Below, in pieces: positions 20,873-30,722 of a stretch of 48,506 nucleotides of DNA. Where the stretch lies: the NCBI GenBank assembly GCA_019429125.1, contig JAHYJO010000012.1, positions 1-48,506 of the forward strand. Reading direction: 5' to 3'. How positions within the stretch are numbered: the stretch's first letter is position 1; every line of letters begins with the position of its first letter. The position numbers were made by a program, and so were the translations under genes. The notes below the pieces were generated by a model that ran no database searches, had not been told where the DNA came from, and saw nothing but the letters and a program-made list of their open reading frames with translations. The stretch comes from Nanobdellati archaeon (lineage in GTDB: Archaea; EX4484-52; GLR71).

Positions 20873-21094
20873 AATATCCTATTTGTATATTTTCATTTTA
20901 TTATATTTTCATCTCTATATCACACTATATAATTATAGTTTTATTTTTTTTCATTTTGTGTATGATTGTGCTCAAGAACCCTTACTTAATTGCTATCAAT
21001 TATATGTTTTTTGTCAAAACAGAATAAATTACGTTTGATTTTTTTTATTTTTTTGCAGAAATATTTTTTGTGAATTTTTTTTAACTCTCACATT

Positions 21095-21949
21095 TTAGTT
21101 GATTTTTTTTGTTGAAAGTGGATGTGCTTTGGTGTATATATTTTCTTTTCTTTTGTTTGTTACATGCATATAAATCTGCGTGGTTGCCAGGTTTGAGTGG
21201 CCTAAAAGCTCTTTTATTATCATTATATCTGCATCGTTTTGCAGAAGATGAGTAGCAAAAGAATGTCTTAATGTATGGGGTGTTACTGTTTTTGTTATTC
21301 CACATTGTTCTGAATAATATTTTACTATTCTTTGTATCGATCTTTGAGTCAATCTTTCTTTTTTTAGGTTGATAAAAATAGCTGGGTTGTTATCGTTTCT
21401 AGTTCTTAGATAATTTTTTATTTTTTTTAATGTGCCCTCATCAGCATAGACTATTCTGTCTTTTGAGCCTTTTCCGTCTATTATCTTTATGTTATTTCCT
21501 TCAATATTTTCTCTGTTCATGTCTACAAGTTCTGAAACCCGCATCCCGCAGGCGTAAAGTAGTTGTATGATTGCTCTGTCTCGGAGGTTTTCAATTGATG
21601 TCAGGAGCTTTTGTGTCTCTTCAATTGTCAGAAATCCTGGTAGTTTTTGTGATACTTTTGGTAATTTTATGTTGTCTGCTACTATATTTTTGGTAATCCT
21701 GAAGAAGCTTTTTATTGCGTTGAGGTGTCTGTGTATGGTTGTGTTGGTTGCGTTTTTACCCTGCTGTAAGTAGACTAAATAGTTTTTTATGTCTGTTTCT
21801 GTTATGTCTTGCGGTGATTTTTTTGTGAATTTTAGGAAGTTATCTATTGTGTATACATAGCTTTCTAGGGTGTTGTGTGAATAACCTCTTAGTTTTATTT
21901 CTGTTTTGAAATTTTCAAAATAATTAGGTTTTTGTGTGTCTTCTACCAT
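21095..21949 (-). CDS. xerA: Tyrosine recombinase, XerA-like
   Basis: LRGYSHNTLESYVYTIDNFLKF, LLYACGMRVSELVDMNRENI, TPHTLRHSFATHLLQNDADIMIIKELLGHSNLATTQIYMH; dif-like site 68 bp upstream. Confidence 0.9.
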   Translation of the reverse strand: MVEDTQKPNYFENFKTEIKLRGYSHNTLESYVYTIDNFLKFTKKSPQDITETDIKNYLVYLQQGKNATNTTIHRHLNAIKSFFRITKNIVADNIKLPKVSQKLPGFLTIEETQKLLTSIENLRDRAIIQLLYACGMRVSELVDMNRENIEGNNIKIIDGKGSKDRIVYADEGTLKKIKNYLRTRNDNNPAIFINLKKERLTQRSIQRIVKYYSEQCGITKTVTPHTLRHSFATHLLQNDADIMIIKELLGHSNLATTQIYMHVTNKRKENIYTKAHPLSTKKIN

Positions 21950-22017
21950 AGTTTATCCGCCTAGATTTTATTATTTTTTCACGTTTGGTCGCTTGTTACT
22001 GTTTTTATCAGAGTGTC

Positions 22018-22045
22018 ATGTCGCATAATATACATTATGCGACAC
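22018..22045 (-). other. dif: dif site (Xer recombination site)
   Basis: Minus strand GTGTCGCATAA-TGTATA-TTATGCGACAT: 10-bp perfect arms, 6-bp spacer; the CGCATAATGTATATTATG core equals that of E. coli dif (GGTGCGCATAATGTATATTATGTTAAAT, from memory). Confidence 0.85.
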
Positions 22046-22225
22046 AGAATATATTATAGTTTTTATTCCTTATATGCTTTTTGGTGCTACAGTTGCTGTT
22101 TTTTATGTTGTAACATTGTTTTTATAGGGTTTATTTCTGTTTTTTATAGTTTTTGTGGCTTTTTGAGGGGGGGGTAAGATATGTTTTTTTTGTCTTGATT
22201 TATATCTTGTGGTTTTTATTAATAT

Positions 22226-22427
22226 TTGGGCACCATGTTCTATTTTTTCGGATTTATTTAGAAATAGGCACTAGTTTATTTTTGGATGTTTTGTAATGTC
22301 TCTTGTTTAAGATTTAGGCACCAATATTTATTTGTCATATTTTTATTCATGTGGTCTGGTTAATGTTAAGTATTTTTATCTTATTTTATATTTTTTGAAA
22401 TGTTGGTATTTTTTGTAGTTAGGCACC
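22226..22427 (-). repeat. Second cluster of GGTGCCTAA-type repeats, minus orientation
   Basis: TTGGGCACC 22226-22234, ATAGGCACT 22264-22272, TTAGGCACC 22314-22322, TTAGGCACC 22419-22427; reverse complements of the 18.6-18.8 kb repeat core. Confidence 0.8.
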
Positions 22428-22479
22428 AGTAAACTTCGGTGTATTTTTAAGATTTAATAATTATCAATTTTTTGATATT

Positions 22480-22866
22480 TTAAAAGTTAAGCTGGTCTCC
22501 GATATCGAATTTTTCATTTTTGGCTAGCTCGTTTTCGATTTCTAGAACGTATTTACATCGTTTTTTTGGTATGTATAATTTCCATGTCTTGGGCTTTAGA
22601 ATTTTTAAGGGTACTGCATTTTTTTTTATGTCGACAATAGTTTTTTTGTTGTCTATAAATATGATATCTAGATTAAATCTCATAAATGGCATCCATATTG
22701 AGGATTTTCCCTCTTTTATGAATTCCATCAGCATTCTCCCTGATTTTTTGAACATCAGACCGCGTGTGTTTCTCGCTATTGATATCGAAAACTCTATATT
22801 GTCTATTTCTGTCTTTTTTGTCTCGTTTCTTATTGTGATTTTTTTATTTTTTATGATTTTTATCAC
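22480..22866 (-). CDS. DUF192-family protein
   Basis: FSISIARNTRGLMFKKSG...SSIWMPFMRFNLDIIFIDNKKTIVDIKKNAVP. Confidence 0.85.
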   Translation of the reverse strand: MIKIIKNKKITIRNETKKTEIDNIEFSISIARNTRGLMFKKSGRMLMEFIKEGKSSIWMPFMRFNLDIIFIDNKKTIVDIKKNAVPLKILKPKTWKLYIPKKRCKYVLEIENELAKNEKFDIGDQLNF

Positions 22867-23636
22867 TCTATATCCTTTTTATTTTCTTTTTTTATATATC
22901 TTGCAAATACTAAGAAACCAGTATGACCGAGCATTGCTGTTTTTGGTCTTATACATTTTTCATTTTCCCAATCTCGTATAAGACATTCTCTGAAAACTAT
23001 GTTTATGAAACCTTTTGAGTCTAACATATTTATGGCTGCTGTGCTTTGTTCTATGCAGGGTGAATATACGGCAATCCTGCCTCCTACTTTTAGATTTTTA
23101 GTTATTTTTTTTATTGTATCTTGTGGTAGTGGCATGTCAAGTATTATAACATCAAAATCTGTACCTTGTTCCTCTTTTATGTCTCCTGCTTTAACTTCTA
23201 CATTATTCAATCCCATGCGTCTTATGTTTTCTGTGCCTATTTTATAGTGTTTTTCGTTTTTTTCCCAGCTTACAACTGATTTTGCAATGTTTCCAAGATG
23301 TGATGTAAGGAATGCTGAACCACATCCTGCCTCAAGTACTTTTGTTGTTTTTCCTATTCCGCAAAAAGTAGTTATCATGCCTACATCTTTAGGATGTATT
23401 ATTTGTGGTCCTCTTTTCAGGCTTTTGGATAAAAGATCCCTAAAATCGGGTACAAGAACTAAAAATTCATTTCCTGTTGTAGTTTTGTATCTTTTTCCGT
23501 ATGATTTTCCGATTATGTCTTTTAGTTGGAATGCACCGTATTGTGAGTGGAATGTGCGTAACTCTATATCTATGAGATATGAGTTACCTGAATCATGCAT
23601 TATTATGGCCTTGTCGCCTTCTTTTATATTTGTCAT
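22863..23636 (-). CDS. trmI: tRNA (adenine-N1)-methyltransferase TrmI-like
   Basis: RGPQIIHPKDVGMITTFCGIGKTTKVLEAGCGSAFLTSHL, DVIILDMPLP. Confidence 0.88.
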   Translation of the reverse strand: MTNIKEGDKAIIMHDSGNSYLIDIELRTFHSQYGAFQLKDIIGKSYGKRYKTTTGNEFLVLVPDFRDLLSKSLKRGPQIIHPKDVGMITTFCGIGKTTKVLEAGCGSAFLTSHLGNIAKSVVSWEKNEKHYKIGTENIRRMGLNNVEVKAGDIKEEQGTDFDVIILDMPLPQDTIKKITKNLKVGGRIAVYSPCIEQSTAAINMLDSKGFINIVFRECLIRDWENEKCIRPKTAMLGHTGFLVFARYIKKENKKDIE

Positions 23637-23652
23637 ATATATTCGTTCCTAT

Positions 23653-24354
23653 CTATCTTCCGAATCGTCTTTTTCTTTTTGCGAATTCATTTATACAATT
23701 ATTGAATTCATCTTCTGTAAATTCTGGCCAGAGTGTGTCTATAAAGAAAAGTTCACTGTACGCTGATTGCCATGTAAGGAAATCTGACATCCTTTTTTCT
23801 CCACCTGTGCGTATTATCATGTCTGGTGCACTTTTAAGGGACAGTTGCTCATTTAATGTCTCTGGATTTATGTCTTTAATTGTCATTTTTTTGTCAATTG
23901 CCAATTCTGCAATATTTTTTACAGCATCTGCAATCTCTTGCCGTCCGCTGTATGCTATTGCTAGGTTCAGAGTAATTATTTTGTTATCTTTTGTGGTATT
24001 TATTGTATCTTTTAATAATTCCTGTATATCTTCGGGTAATAATTCAATTTTACCAATTACTTTTATTTTTACATTAGTTTCTTGTATATCTTTTTTGAAT
24101 TCTTCATCGTTTAGTTCTTTTTTGAATATATTCATAATCATATCAAATTCTTTTTTTGGGCGGTTAAAATTATCAAGGGAAAGTGCATATAATGTTATTT
24201 CTTTAATATTACTGTCTATTATCCATCCTATTAAAGATCTTACTTTTTTAGCACCCCATTTATGACCCATACATGGCTGTTTCATAAGTTTTTTTGCAAA
24301 CCTACGGTTACCATCCATTATTATGCCTATATGGTTGGGGGTAGTTTTATCCAT
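23653..24354 (-). CDS. uppS: Polyprenyl (undecaprenyl-type) diphosphate synthase
   Basis: HIGIIMDGNRRFAKKL...GHKWGAKKV...PDMIIRTGGEKRMSDFLTWQSAYSELFF. Confidence 0.95.
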   Translation of the reverse strand: MDKTTPNHIGIIMDGNRRFAKKLMKQPCMGHKWGAKKVRSLIGWIIDSNIKEITLYALSLDNFNRPKKEFDMIMNIFKKELNDEEFKKDIQETNVKIKVIGKIELLPEDIQELLKDTINTTKDNKIITLNLAIAYSGRQEIADAVKNIAELAIDKKMTIKDINPETLNEQLSLKSAPDMIIRTGGEKRMSDFLTWQSAYSELFFIDTLWPEFTEDEFNNCINEFAKRKRRFGR

Positions 24355-24490
24355 GGGAATGACCAGAATTGTGTAGGTGTAATATATTATTTTTGTTTAT
24401 TTGATTAATATTAGTTATTTAATAGTTTTATATATATTTGTCTATGTTTTTTGGAAATCATTATTTAAATGTTTGAACTAAATAATTCGT

Positions 24491-25381
24491 ATGTTTGAGT
24501 ATATTATTCTTTTAATTGCACTTGTAGGTACAGGTCTTGCGGGGTGGCAGGATTTCAAAACAACGGGTGTTGAAGATAAATATGCAGTGTTTATGGGTCT
24601 TGGCGGTATCTTTATCCATCTTATTAATTCATATATTACTGGTGTATGGTCTGGTTTTTATTACAGTTTGATTGTCGGTTTTACATTTTTAGTATTTGGG
24701 TATATTATGTATTATTCTCATCAGTGGGGTGAGGCTGATGTGCTCATATTGGGTGCTCTTGGGTTTCTTATACCTACATCTCTCTCAATATTTGCTAAAA
24801 GTCTTGCATTTCCTTATTATCCTGCATTATTTCTTGCAACAGTTTTTATAATTGGGGGAGTATATTCAATATTTTATAGTGTGGGTGTGGCTTTTAGGAC
24901 AAAAGATTTTTTCAAAAAGTTAACAGAGTGTCTGGTGTCTCATTCCTGGATTTTTTTGAATGTATCAGTCTTAATATTTATAATTTCTATTTTTTCATTA
25001 AGTTATGTAATAAATAATCTTAATGTCTATGTTGATTTGATTGCTAGGCAATTTCTGATTATATATATGTTTTTTGTAGCTGGGTTCGTACTTATTGCTT
25101 TTTCAAAAACTATAGATCAATTTGCATTCCGTAAACAAGTCAATACCTCTGATCTTATTGAGGGGGATGTGTTGGCAGAAAATATCATTTTTACTGATGA
25201 TAAATATTCAAAGAAGTTTAAGGGTAAGTTGTTTATTGGTCTTGAAGCGGAGGATATAAAATCAATAAGGCAAATAAAAGATAAAGTATGGGTTAAGCAA
25301 GGAATTCCTTTTGTTCCTGCATTTTTCTTTTCAGTAATATTTATGTGGCTTTTTGGGAATGTATTTACTTTTATGTTTTAA
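24491..25381 (+). CDS. Prepilin peptidase, A24 family
   Basis: AGWQDFKTTGVEDKY, WGEADVLILGALGFL, multiple TM helices. Confidence 0.8.
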   Translation: MFEYIILLIALVGTGLAGWQDFKTTGVEDKYAVFMGLGGIFIHLINSYITGVWSGFYYSLIVGFTFLVFGYIMYYSHQWGEADVLILGALGFLIPTSLSIFAKSLAFPYYPALFLATVFIIGGVYSIFYSVGVAFRTKDFFKKLTECLVSHSWIFLNVSVLIFIISIFSLSYVINNLNVYVDLIARQFLIIYMFFVAGFVLIAFSKTIDQFAFRKQVNTSDLIEGDVLAENIIFTDDKYSKKFKGKLFIGLEAEDIKSIRQIKDKVWVKQGIPFVPAFFFSVIFMWLFGNVFTFMF

Positions 25382-25430
25382 AAATATATTACTTTTTTTA
25401 TATGTTGTTGTCATTATTGTTGTAGGTGTT

Positions 25431-27413
25431 TTATTCAAGGATTAGTGGTGTGCAACTTTCTGTCTGTCCTGAGTGTTCTATCCTGTTAAGACGTTCATTA
25501 AGCATCTGTATTTCATTAGACAGTATTTTATTTTCATTTTTCAATAATGTGATTATGTTTAGTATTTCTTTTGTGGTTTCATTTGAGACTTGTTCTGTTT
25601 TTGTTTTGAAAATTGTATTGTCCAAGTTATCAATTTTTGCTTTTATTACTTTGTTGATTTTTGTCTGAATTTCGTTAAGTGTTTTTGTTTCATTTTTTAT
25701 TTTTTCAAAACTGGAATTGTTTATTTCAGATATTTCATCTTTTAGGTGAACCATGCTCATTTTTATTTTATTATCGGTCTTTATTTGCCATTGGTTTATT
25801 TCTGCCGTCATTGTATCTCTTGTTTTTTGTATGTCTTGGTTATATTCTATTGTTTTGTTTTTATCTAGTTTATCTATGGTATTGACATATTCTTCAAATT
25901 TCTTGATATTATTTAGGCCTTTTATTATATTTTCACTTAATATGATGTTCTTTTTTTCTGTTTGGTCTTGCCATTCTTTTATTTCTGTTTTTAATATTTC
26001 TTGTGTATTCAAAAGGTTTTCGTAATTTTTTGTTTCTTTTTTGCCTAATCCGTTTAGTCTATTTTCAATTTTTAGTTCATAATTTTTTATGTTTGTTTCA
26101 ATATTGTTTATATTATCAGTATTTTCTTTTTTAATTAATTTTATTTCTTCTTCAATTTTTGTTTTAAGTTTATCGATGTCTTTTATTTTTTCAATATCAT
26201 CTATTTTTGCTTTGAATATATTATTTATTTTTGTCTGTAAGTTTTCACGCTCTTCTATTTTTTTAATCGTTTTTAATTGTTCTATCAATTCTGAATTTAT
26301 CTTTTGGATTTCAACATCTATGTTTTCATTTGGATGTATCTTGTTTGTTTTTGTGTTTTCAAGCAGTAGCTTTACTGCATCCATTGCATCTGATATCTTT
26401 TGGTTGGTATTTGTTTTTTCAGTTTCTATATCATTTAATAATTTTGTTATTGTGGTGTTTAATTCTGTTATTTTTGTGTTAATATTGTTTATTGTATTAT
26501 TGTGCAGATCTTGTATGTCTGTATTTATAGGATCTTTTTGCTGTGATTGTCCATTTTGTTTAATGGTCATTATTTTTGTTTCTAGTTGTTCAGAAAGTTT
26601 GTCTATTTGAGATTCTATTTTTATATTCATATTTTTTTTAAGTTCTTCAATACAAATTTCATTTGTTCTGGTTTTTAGTTCAAGTTGTTTTGAAAGTTCT
26701 TGCATATTTTTGATTATGTTTAATATGCCCAAATATTTGTTTTCGTTCTTTCCGATTTCGTGGTCTATATTTTTTATGTATTTAATCTCATCTATCAATG
26801 TTTCTATTTTTTTGTCATATATGTCTATTTCTTCACGTACACCACTTATTAGTTCTGCAAAGTCACTATTTACTTTTTCAAATTCTGCATGGATAATCTT
26901 AAACTCTTTTTCACCAATAGGGTTTGTTTTTTCGATATCATTAATCTTTTCTTTTATTTTTGAAAGTTCATCTAGGACTATTACAAGATCTGAATTGTTT
27001 TGTGTGTTTGTGTCATTTTGTTTTGTGTTTTTTATTTTTTCATCAAATATTTTTAAAGCATTTGACATGAGGTCTATCTTGTGATTGAATACTTCAAGTT
27101 TATCAGAAATATCTTTTGTGCATTCTTTGTTTTCTATTAGTTCTAATCGGTCTGCAAGCGTTAAGTCCTCAAGAGTTCGTAATGTCTCTTTTGCATTCTT
27201 TATGTCTTTTAGTGCATCTATATCTTTTATATTTTGTATGATGTCTATGTTTTTTTCAATCTTGTTGAATACATCTTCAAGAGTCAATATTTTTTTTTCA
27301 AGATCTAATTCTACTATTTTTCGTCTGTTCTTGAACTCTTTAAATTCTAATATCAGATTATCTATCTTTTTATCTTCTGAAGAATCCGTTTTTTGAAACA
27401 TATATTTTACCAC
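25431..27413 (-). CDS. Large coiled-coil protein
   Basis: 660 aa, almost entirely charged heptad-like sequence; no signal peptide or TM helix seen. Confidence 0.75.
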   Translation of the reverse strand: MVKYMFQKTDSSEDKKIDNLILEFKEFKNRRKIVELDLEKKILTLEDVFNKIEKNIDIIQNIKDIDALKDIKNAKETLRTLEDLTLADRLELIENKECTKDISDKLEVFNHKIDLMSNALKIFDEKIKNTKQNDTNTQNNSDLVIVLDELSKIKEKINDIEKTNPIGEKEFKIIHAEFEKVNSDFAELISGVREEIDIYDKKIETLIDEIKYIKNIDHEIGKNENKYLGILNIIKNMQELSKQLELKTRTNEICIEELKKNMNIKIESQIDKLSEQLETKIMTIKQNGQSQQKDPINTDIQDLHNNTINNINTKITELNTTITKLLNDIETEKTNTNQKISDAMDAVKLLLENTKTNKIHPNENIDVEIQKINSELIEQLKTIKKIEERENLQTKINNIFKAKIDDIEKIKDIDKLKTKIEEEIKLIKKENTDNINNIETNIKNYELKIENRLNGLGKKETKNYENLLNTQEILKTEIKEWQDQTEKKNIILSENIIKGLNNIKKFEEYVNTIDKLDKNKTIEYNQDIQKTRDTMTAEINQWQIKTDNKIKMSMVHLKDEISEINNSSFEKIKNETKTLNEIQTKINKVIKAKIDNLDNTIFKTKTEQVSNETTKEILNIITLLKNENKILSNEIQMLNERLNRIEHSGQTESCTPLILE

Positions 27414-27468
27414 CAGATTTATAAAAGTGATGTAATCGATTGTATCTGTATTTAATTGTTCTTTTCTG

Positions 27469-28083
27469 TTATATATATCTTTTGTTGAATGCTATGTTTT
27501 CAAGCCAAAAAAGCCAGATTGCAAGTACTAAAATTATGAGTCCTCCTTGCCATAATATGTTGTGTGTGATGTCAAATATCTCAAGTCCTTTAAGGTATGT
27601 CAAGTGAAAAGTTGTTGCAAGGCGAAAAATATTTCCAATAAATATTGCAAATATTCCAATAATGATACCTAATGCTCGTGCTTTTATTGTTGAGTGTCTT
27701 GTTGCTAGAATTAGTGAGAATAATGTAAGGAATGATTTCCAGCCACTGCAATCTTTTATTATGTCTGCTATAAGTGTTCCTGTTGCAGTTGTTATTATAA
27801 ATGTGTTATCTATCTGGAAAAAATCAGTGCCTAATGTTGAAAGAAGTTTTGATGTAAAATAACTTGTGATTGTAATTATATGATGAAAATCATATCCAGT
27901 CCATATGATTAGATGTAAGGGAATTGCGAGGACGCAGAACCTGATAAGGAATATAAGGGTGTCCCACATCTTAAATTGAGAATGGGTGAATTTTTTTGTC
28001 GTCTTTTTTTCAAATTTATTCCATTTAGAGATAAGGATGTTCTTATTTTTATTTACTTTTATATTTTGTAATCTGTGTGTCAC
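27469..28083 (-). CDS. Archaeosortase/exosortase-family transpeptidase
   Basis: DIIKDCSGWKSFLTLFSLILATR, RALGIIIGIFAIFIGNIFRLATTFHLTY: Cys-Arg-His arrangement in TM helices. Confidence 0.85.
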   Translation of the reverse strand: MTHRLQNIKVNKNKNILISKWNKFEKKTTKKFTHSQFKMWDTLIFLIRFCVLAIPLHLIIWTGYDFHHIITITSYFTSKLLSTLGTDFFQIDNTFIITTATGTLIADIIKDCSGWKSFLTLFSLILATRHSTIKARALGIIIGIFAIFIGNIFRLATTFHLTYLKGLEIFDITHNILWQGGLIILVLAIWLFWLENIAFNKRYI

Positions 28084-28107
28084 TTTAACACCTTGATTTT
28101 TTGGTCT

Positions 28108-28266
28108 TTAAGATGCAACATACATAGGTTCGTCATGGCACATAGGTGGATTGAATAATGTATCACAGGTGCCGCATTTTACTCCTTTTTCGTGTTTTTC
28201 AATCTTGTGGCTTTTATCATGATCAATATCAATCTCATTTTCACATTTTTTGCATTTCCATTTCAT
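28108..28266 (-). CDS. Zn-ribbon-like microprotein (52 aa)
   Basis: MKWKCKKCENEIDIDHDKSHKIEKHEKGVKCGTCDTLFNPPMCHDEPMYVAS; below track cutoff. Confidence 0.65.
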   Translation of the reverse strand: MKWKCKKCENEIDIDHDKSHKIEKHEKGVKCGTCDTLFNPPMCHDEPMYVAS

Positions 28267-28317
28267 GGTATCACAATAATATTTTTGGATGTATTTTTAT
28301 TTAAAGTTTTCGGTTTT

Positions 28318-30573
28318 TTAAATGTATCTGTCGTTATAATCCATATCAATAATTTCTTTTATTTTTTTTGCTTTTTCTTTCCCTAGACCTTCAATTTCCT
28401 CTAATGTCTTCTCTTTGCAGTTTACGAATTTTTTTATTGTCCCGAATCGTTCAAGGATGCGTTGGCTTAGTTTTATGTTGATGTCTGGGAATCCTGAAAT
28501 TATGTATTCTTGTTTCTCTTTTGTTGTTTTTGTGCGCTTTGTGCCTCTCAATGATATGTCTCTTTTTTCTCCCTGTTCGCGTCTTGCAAGAGCTATTATC
28601 ATATCTTTTGTGTCGTCAAGGTCTCGTGTTGATACGATTGGGATACCGAAGTCACAGGCAATGGATGCGAGTGCACCCCTTATTGCATTGGGGTGTATGT
28701 TTCTTATACCATACAGGTTTTTTCCTTCAAGGATGAGTATCGGGCGTTCAAAGGTGTCTTTTAGTTCTGTCATCTGCTTAAAAAGGCGCTGATCAATTAT
28801 TGATTGCAAGAAATCACCAACTTCCTTTCTTTCTATGCCTACTCTATCAGAAATGATTATGTCTCCTACTGCTAGTTGTTTAGATATGGTTTCAATGTCA
28901 TTTGTTTCGGTCAGTTTCTTTATCAATTTGGGTTCGCGGTGGTCAACATATATCTTTATATTATTGTTTTTTTCTTTTTTAAAGTTTTTAAGTGATTTTT
29001 GTTCTTGTGAAGTCTGTTCATTAGGGTTTTTGTGTCTCTTTAGTTCAACGCCTGTGTTGTTGAAGCTTTTTTTAAGGCTATCAATGACTATTTTCATCTT
29101 TTTTTCTTTGTGGCGCGTACTCCAGTAGTAAGATTCATCAATTGTTCCTTTAGTCATAAGTATATGCACTATACCTTCTTTTTCTCTTCCTGTCCGCCCA
29201 CGTCTCTGTATGGTTCTTATTTCTGATGGTATTGGCTCATAAAAAATCACGGTGTCAACTTTTGGTATGTCAAGACCTTCTTCTGCTACTGATGTAGCTA
29301 CAAGGACGTTGTATGTGCCATTCCTGAACTTGTCAAGTGTCTCTTTTTGTTTTTTTTGGGTGTTGCCTTTTCGTTGCCCTATGAATTTTACTGCTTTTAA
29401 TGTCTTTTCATCTGCGAGTTCTTTGATTATCAAGTCGACTGTGCTTATATAATGAGCAAATAGTATGGTTTTCTTTCCATTTCTTACACTCTCTTTTGCA
29501 AGTTCTTTTGCTTTTATGAGCTTTGGATGTTTCGTGTCTTTTGAGGCTAGATATGTGGTAAGGATTGATGCCTGTTTGACATCGTTATCTGAGAGAAGTG
29601 TCATTGATGCTTTTGTATTGTCTTTTTTAAGTTTTTCAATATATGTTTCAAGTTGGGGGATGCCTTGTGTTTGGATAAGCTCTATTGCATGATTAAGCTT
29701 TATGCAGGCGGCAACGTCTGAGATTGCTTTGAAGAATATAGGGTCTTGTTTTTGTATGGCTAAATCTCTCATTTTTCCCGACAGTTCAAGAAGTTCTCTT
29801 TTTGATGGCTGTGTATCTTTTAAGATGTTCATTGATATGAGAAATTTTATCTTTTTGGTCTTTGCTGTCTCAAGGAGTGTGCTTATCTTTTTTAATTCCT
29901 CTGGAAAAGGTATTTGTACCCAATTTATTTTTGTTTCTTTGATATAGGGTTTTACGTCCCAGTCGTTCTCGTCTCGTATCTCTACATTTTCACAGTATAA
30001 GTTGCCACAGATGGCGCCTATCTTTTCTTTTGTCCCGCCAGGGCTTGCTGTTAGGCCTAAGATTAATTGTTCTTTTTGAGGGGTGTCGATGTATCTTTTT
30101 GCAATAAATGTGTATGCGTAGTCGCCGGAGGTCCTGTGTGCCTCATCAAAGACTATTATTGAATATTGAGAGAGGTCTATCCTATTATTTATTATGTCAT
30201 TTTCAATCACTTGAGGTGTTGCAAAAATGATTCTTGAATCCTTGTAGATGTCTTCTCTTTTTTTTGGCGAGACTTTGCCCGTCAGTATCTCAAATGCACC
30301 GATGGCATCTGTCTTGGTATCCATGACATCTGTAAAACTTTTCAGGTGCTGTTCAACAAGAGGTTTTGTGGGAGCCATTATGAGGGCTTTTTTTTCTTTG
30401 TATTTTCCCAGTCTGTGCGCTACAATACCTATTGCTATTATTGTCTTTCCAATTCCTGTCGGCAATATGACAAGTGAGTTCTTTTTTGAGCAGCTGGCTA
30501 TTATGTTCTCTTGATATTTACGTCTCTGTATGGTATCTTTTTTTAGGAGTGGGTGATTGAGGTATTCGGTCAT
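28318..30573 (-). CDS. hef: Hef helicase/XPF-type nuclease
   Basis: LPTGIGKTIIAIGIVAH, FDEAHR, QRRGRTGREKEG; nuclease VDHREP...GDIIISDRVGIERKEVGDF; C-terminal HhH. Confidence 0.95.
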   Translation of the reverse strand: MTEYLNHPLLKKDTIQRRKYQENIIASCSKKNSLVILPTGIGKTIIAIGIVAHRLGKYKEKKALIMAPTKPLVEQHLKSFTDVMDTKTDAIGAFEILTGKVSPKKREDIYKDSRIIFATPQVIENDIINNRIDLSQYSIIVFDEAHRTSGDYAYTFIAKRYIDTPQKEQLILGLTASPGGTKEKIGAICGNLYCENVEIRDENDWDVKPYIKETKINWVQIPFPEELKKISTLLETAKTKKIKFLISMNILKDTQPSKRELLELSGKMRDLAIQKQDPIFFKAISDVAACIKLNHAIELIQTQGIPQLETYIEKLKKDNTKASMTLLSDNDVKQASILTTYLASKDTKHPKLIKAKELAKESVRNGKKTILFAHYISTVDLIIKELADEKTLKAVKFIGQRKGNTQKKQKETLDKFRNGTYNVLVATSVAEEGLDIPKVDTVIFYEPIPSEIRTIQRRGRTGREKEGIVHILMTKGTIDESYYWSTRHKEKKMKIVIDSLKKSFNNTGVELKRHKNPNEQTSQEQKSLKNFKKEKNNNIKIYVDHREPKLIKKLTETNDIETISKQLAVGDIIISDRVGIERKEVGDFLQSIIDQRLFKQMTELKDTFERPILILEGKNLYGIRNIHPNAIRGALASIACDFGIPIVSTRDLDDTKDMIIALARREQGEKRDISLRGTKRTKTTKEKQEYIISGFPDINIKLSQRILERFGTIKKFVNCKEKTLEEIEGLGKEKAKKIKEIIDMDYNDRYI

Positions 30574-30722
30574 GTTGTATCTTTGGTCGAAAAGGAATAA
30601 AAGAATGTGTATAATATGAATATTTAAGCTAGCAATTAAGTTCTGAAAAGTAGAGTATCTGTTCTATATATTGCATGTTCAAAAAGCTATTAAATATAGG
30701 TGTACAATTAATCTTTGATAAT

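Noticed and set aside
18580-22427. CRISPR-like interpretation of the GGTGCCTAATTG repeats
   Set aside because: Repeats are only 12 bp, spacings irregular, no cas genes, and clusters are in opposite orientations.
25679-27396. Several + strand ORFs antisense to the coiled-coil gene
   Set aside because: Ser/Phe/Ile-rich mirror translations of a Lys/Glu/Asn-rich coding strand.
27826-27835. AGTGCCTAAT match inside the archaeosortase gene
   Set aside because: Isolated, lies in coding sequence (TLGT codons) and lacks clustered partners; likely chance.
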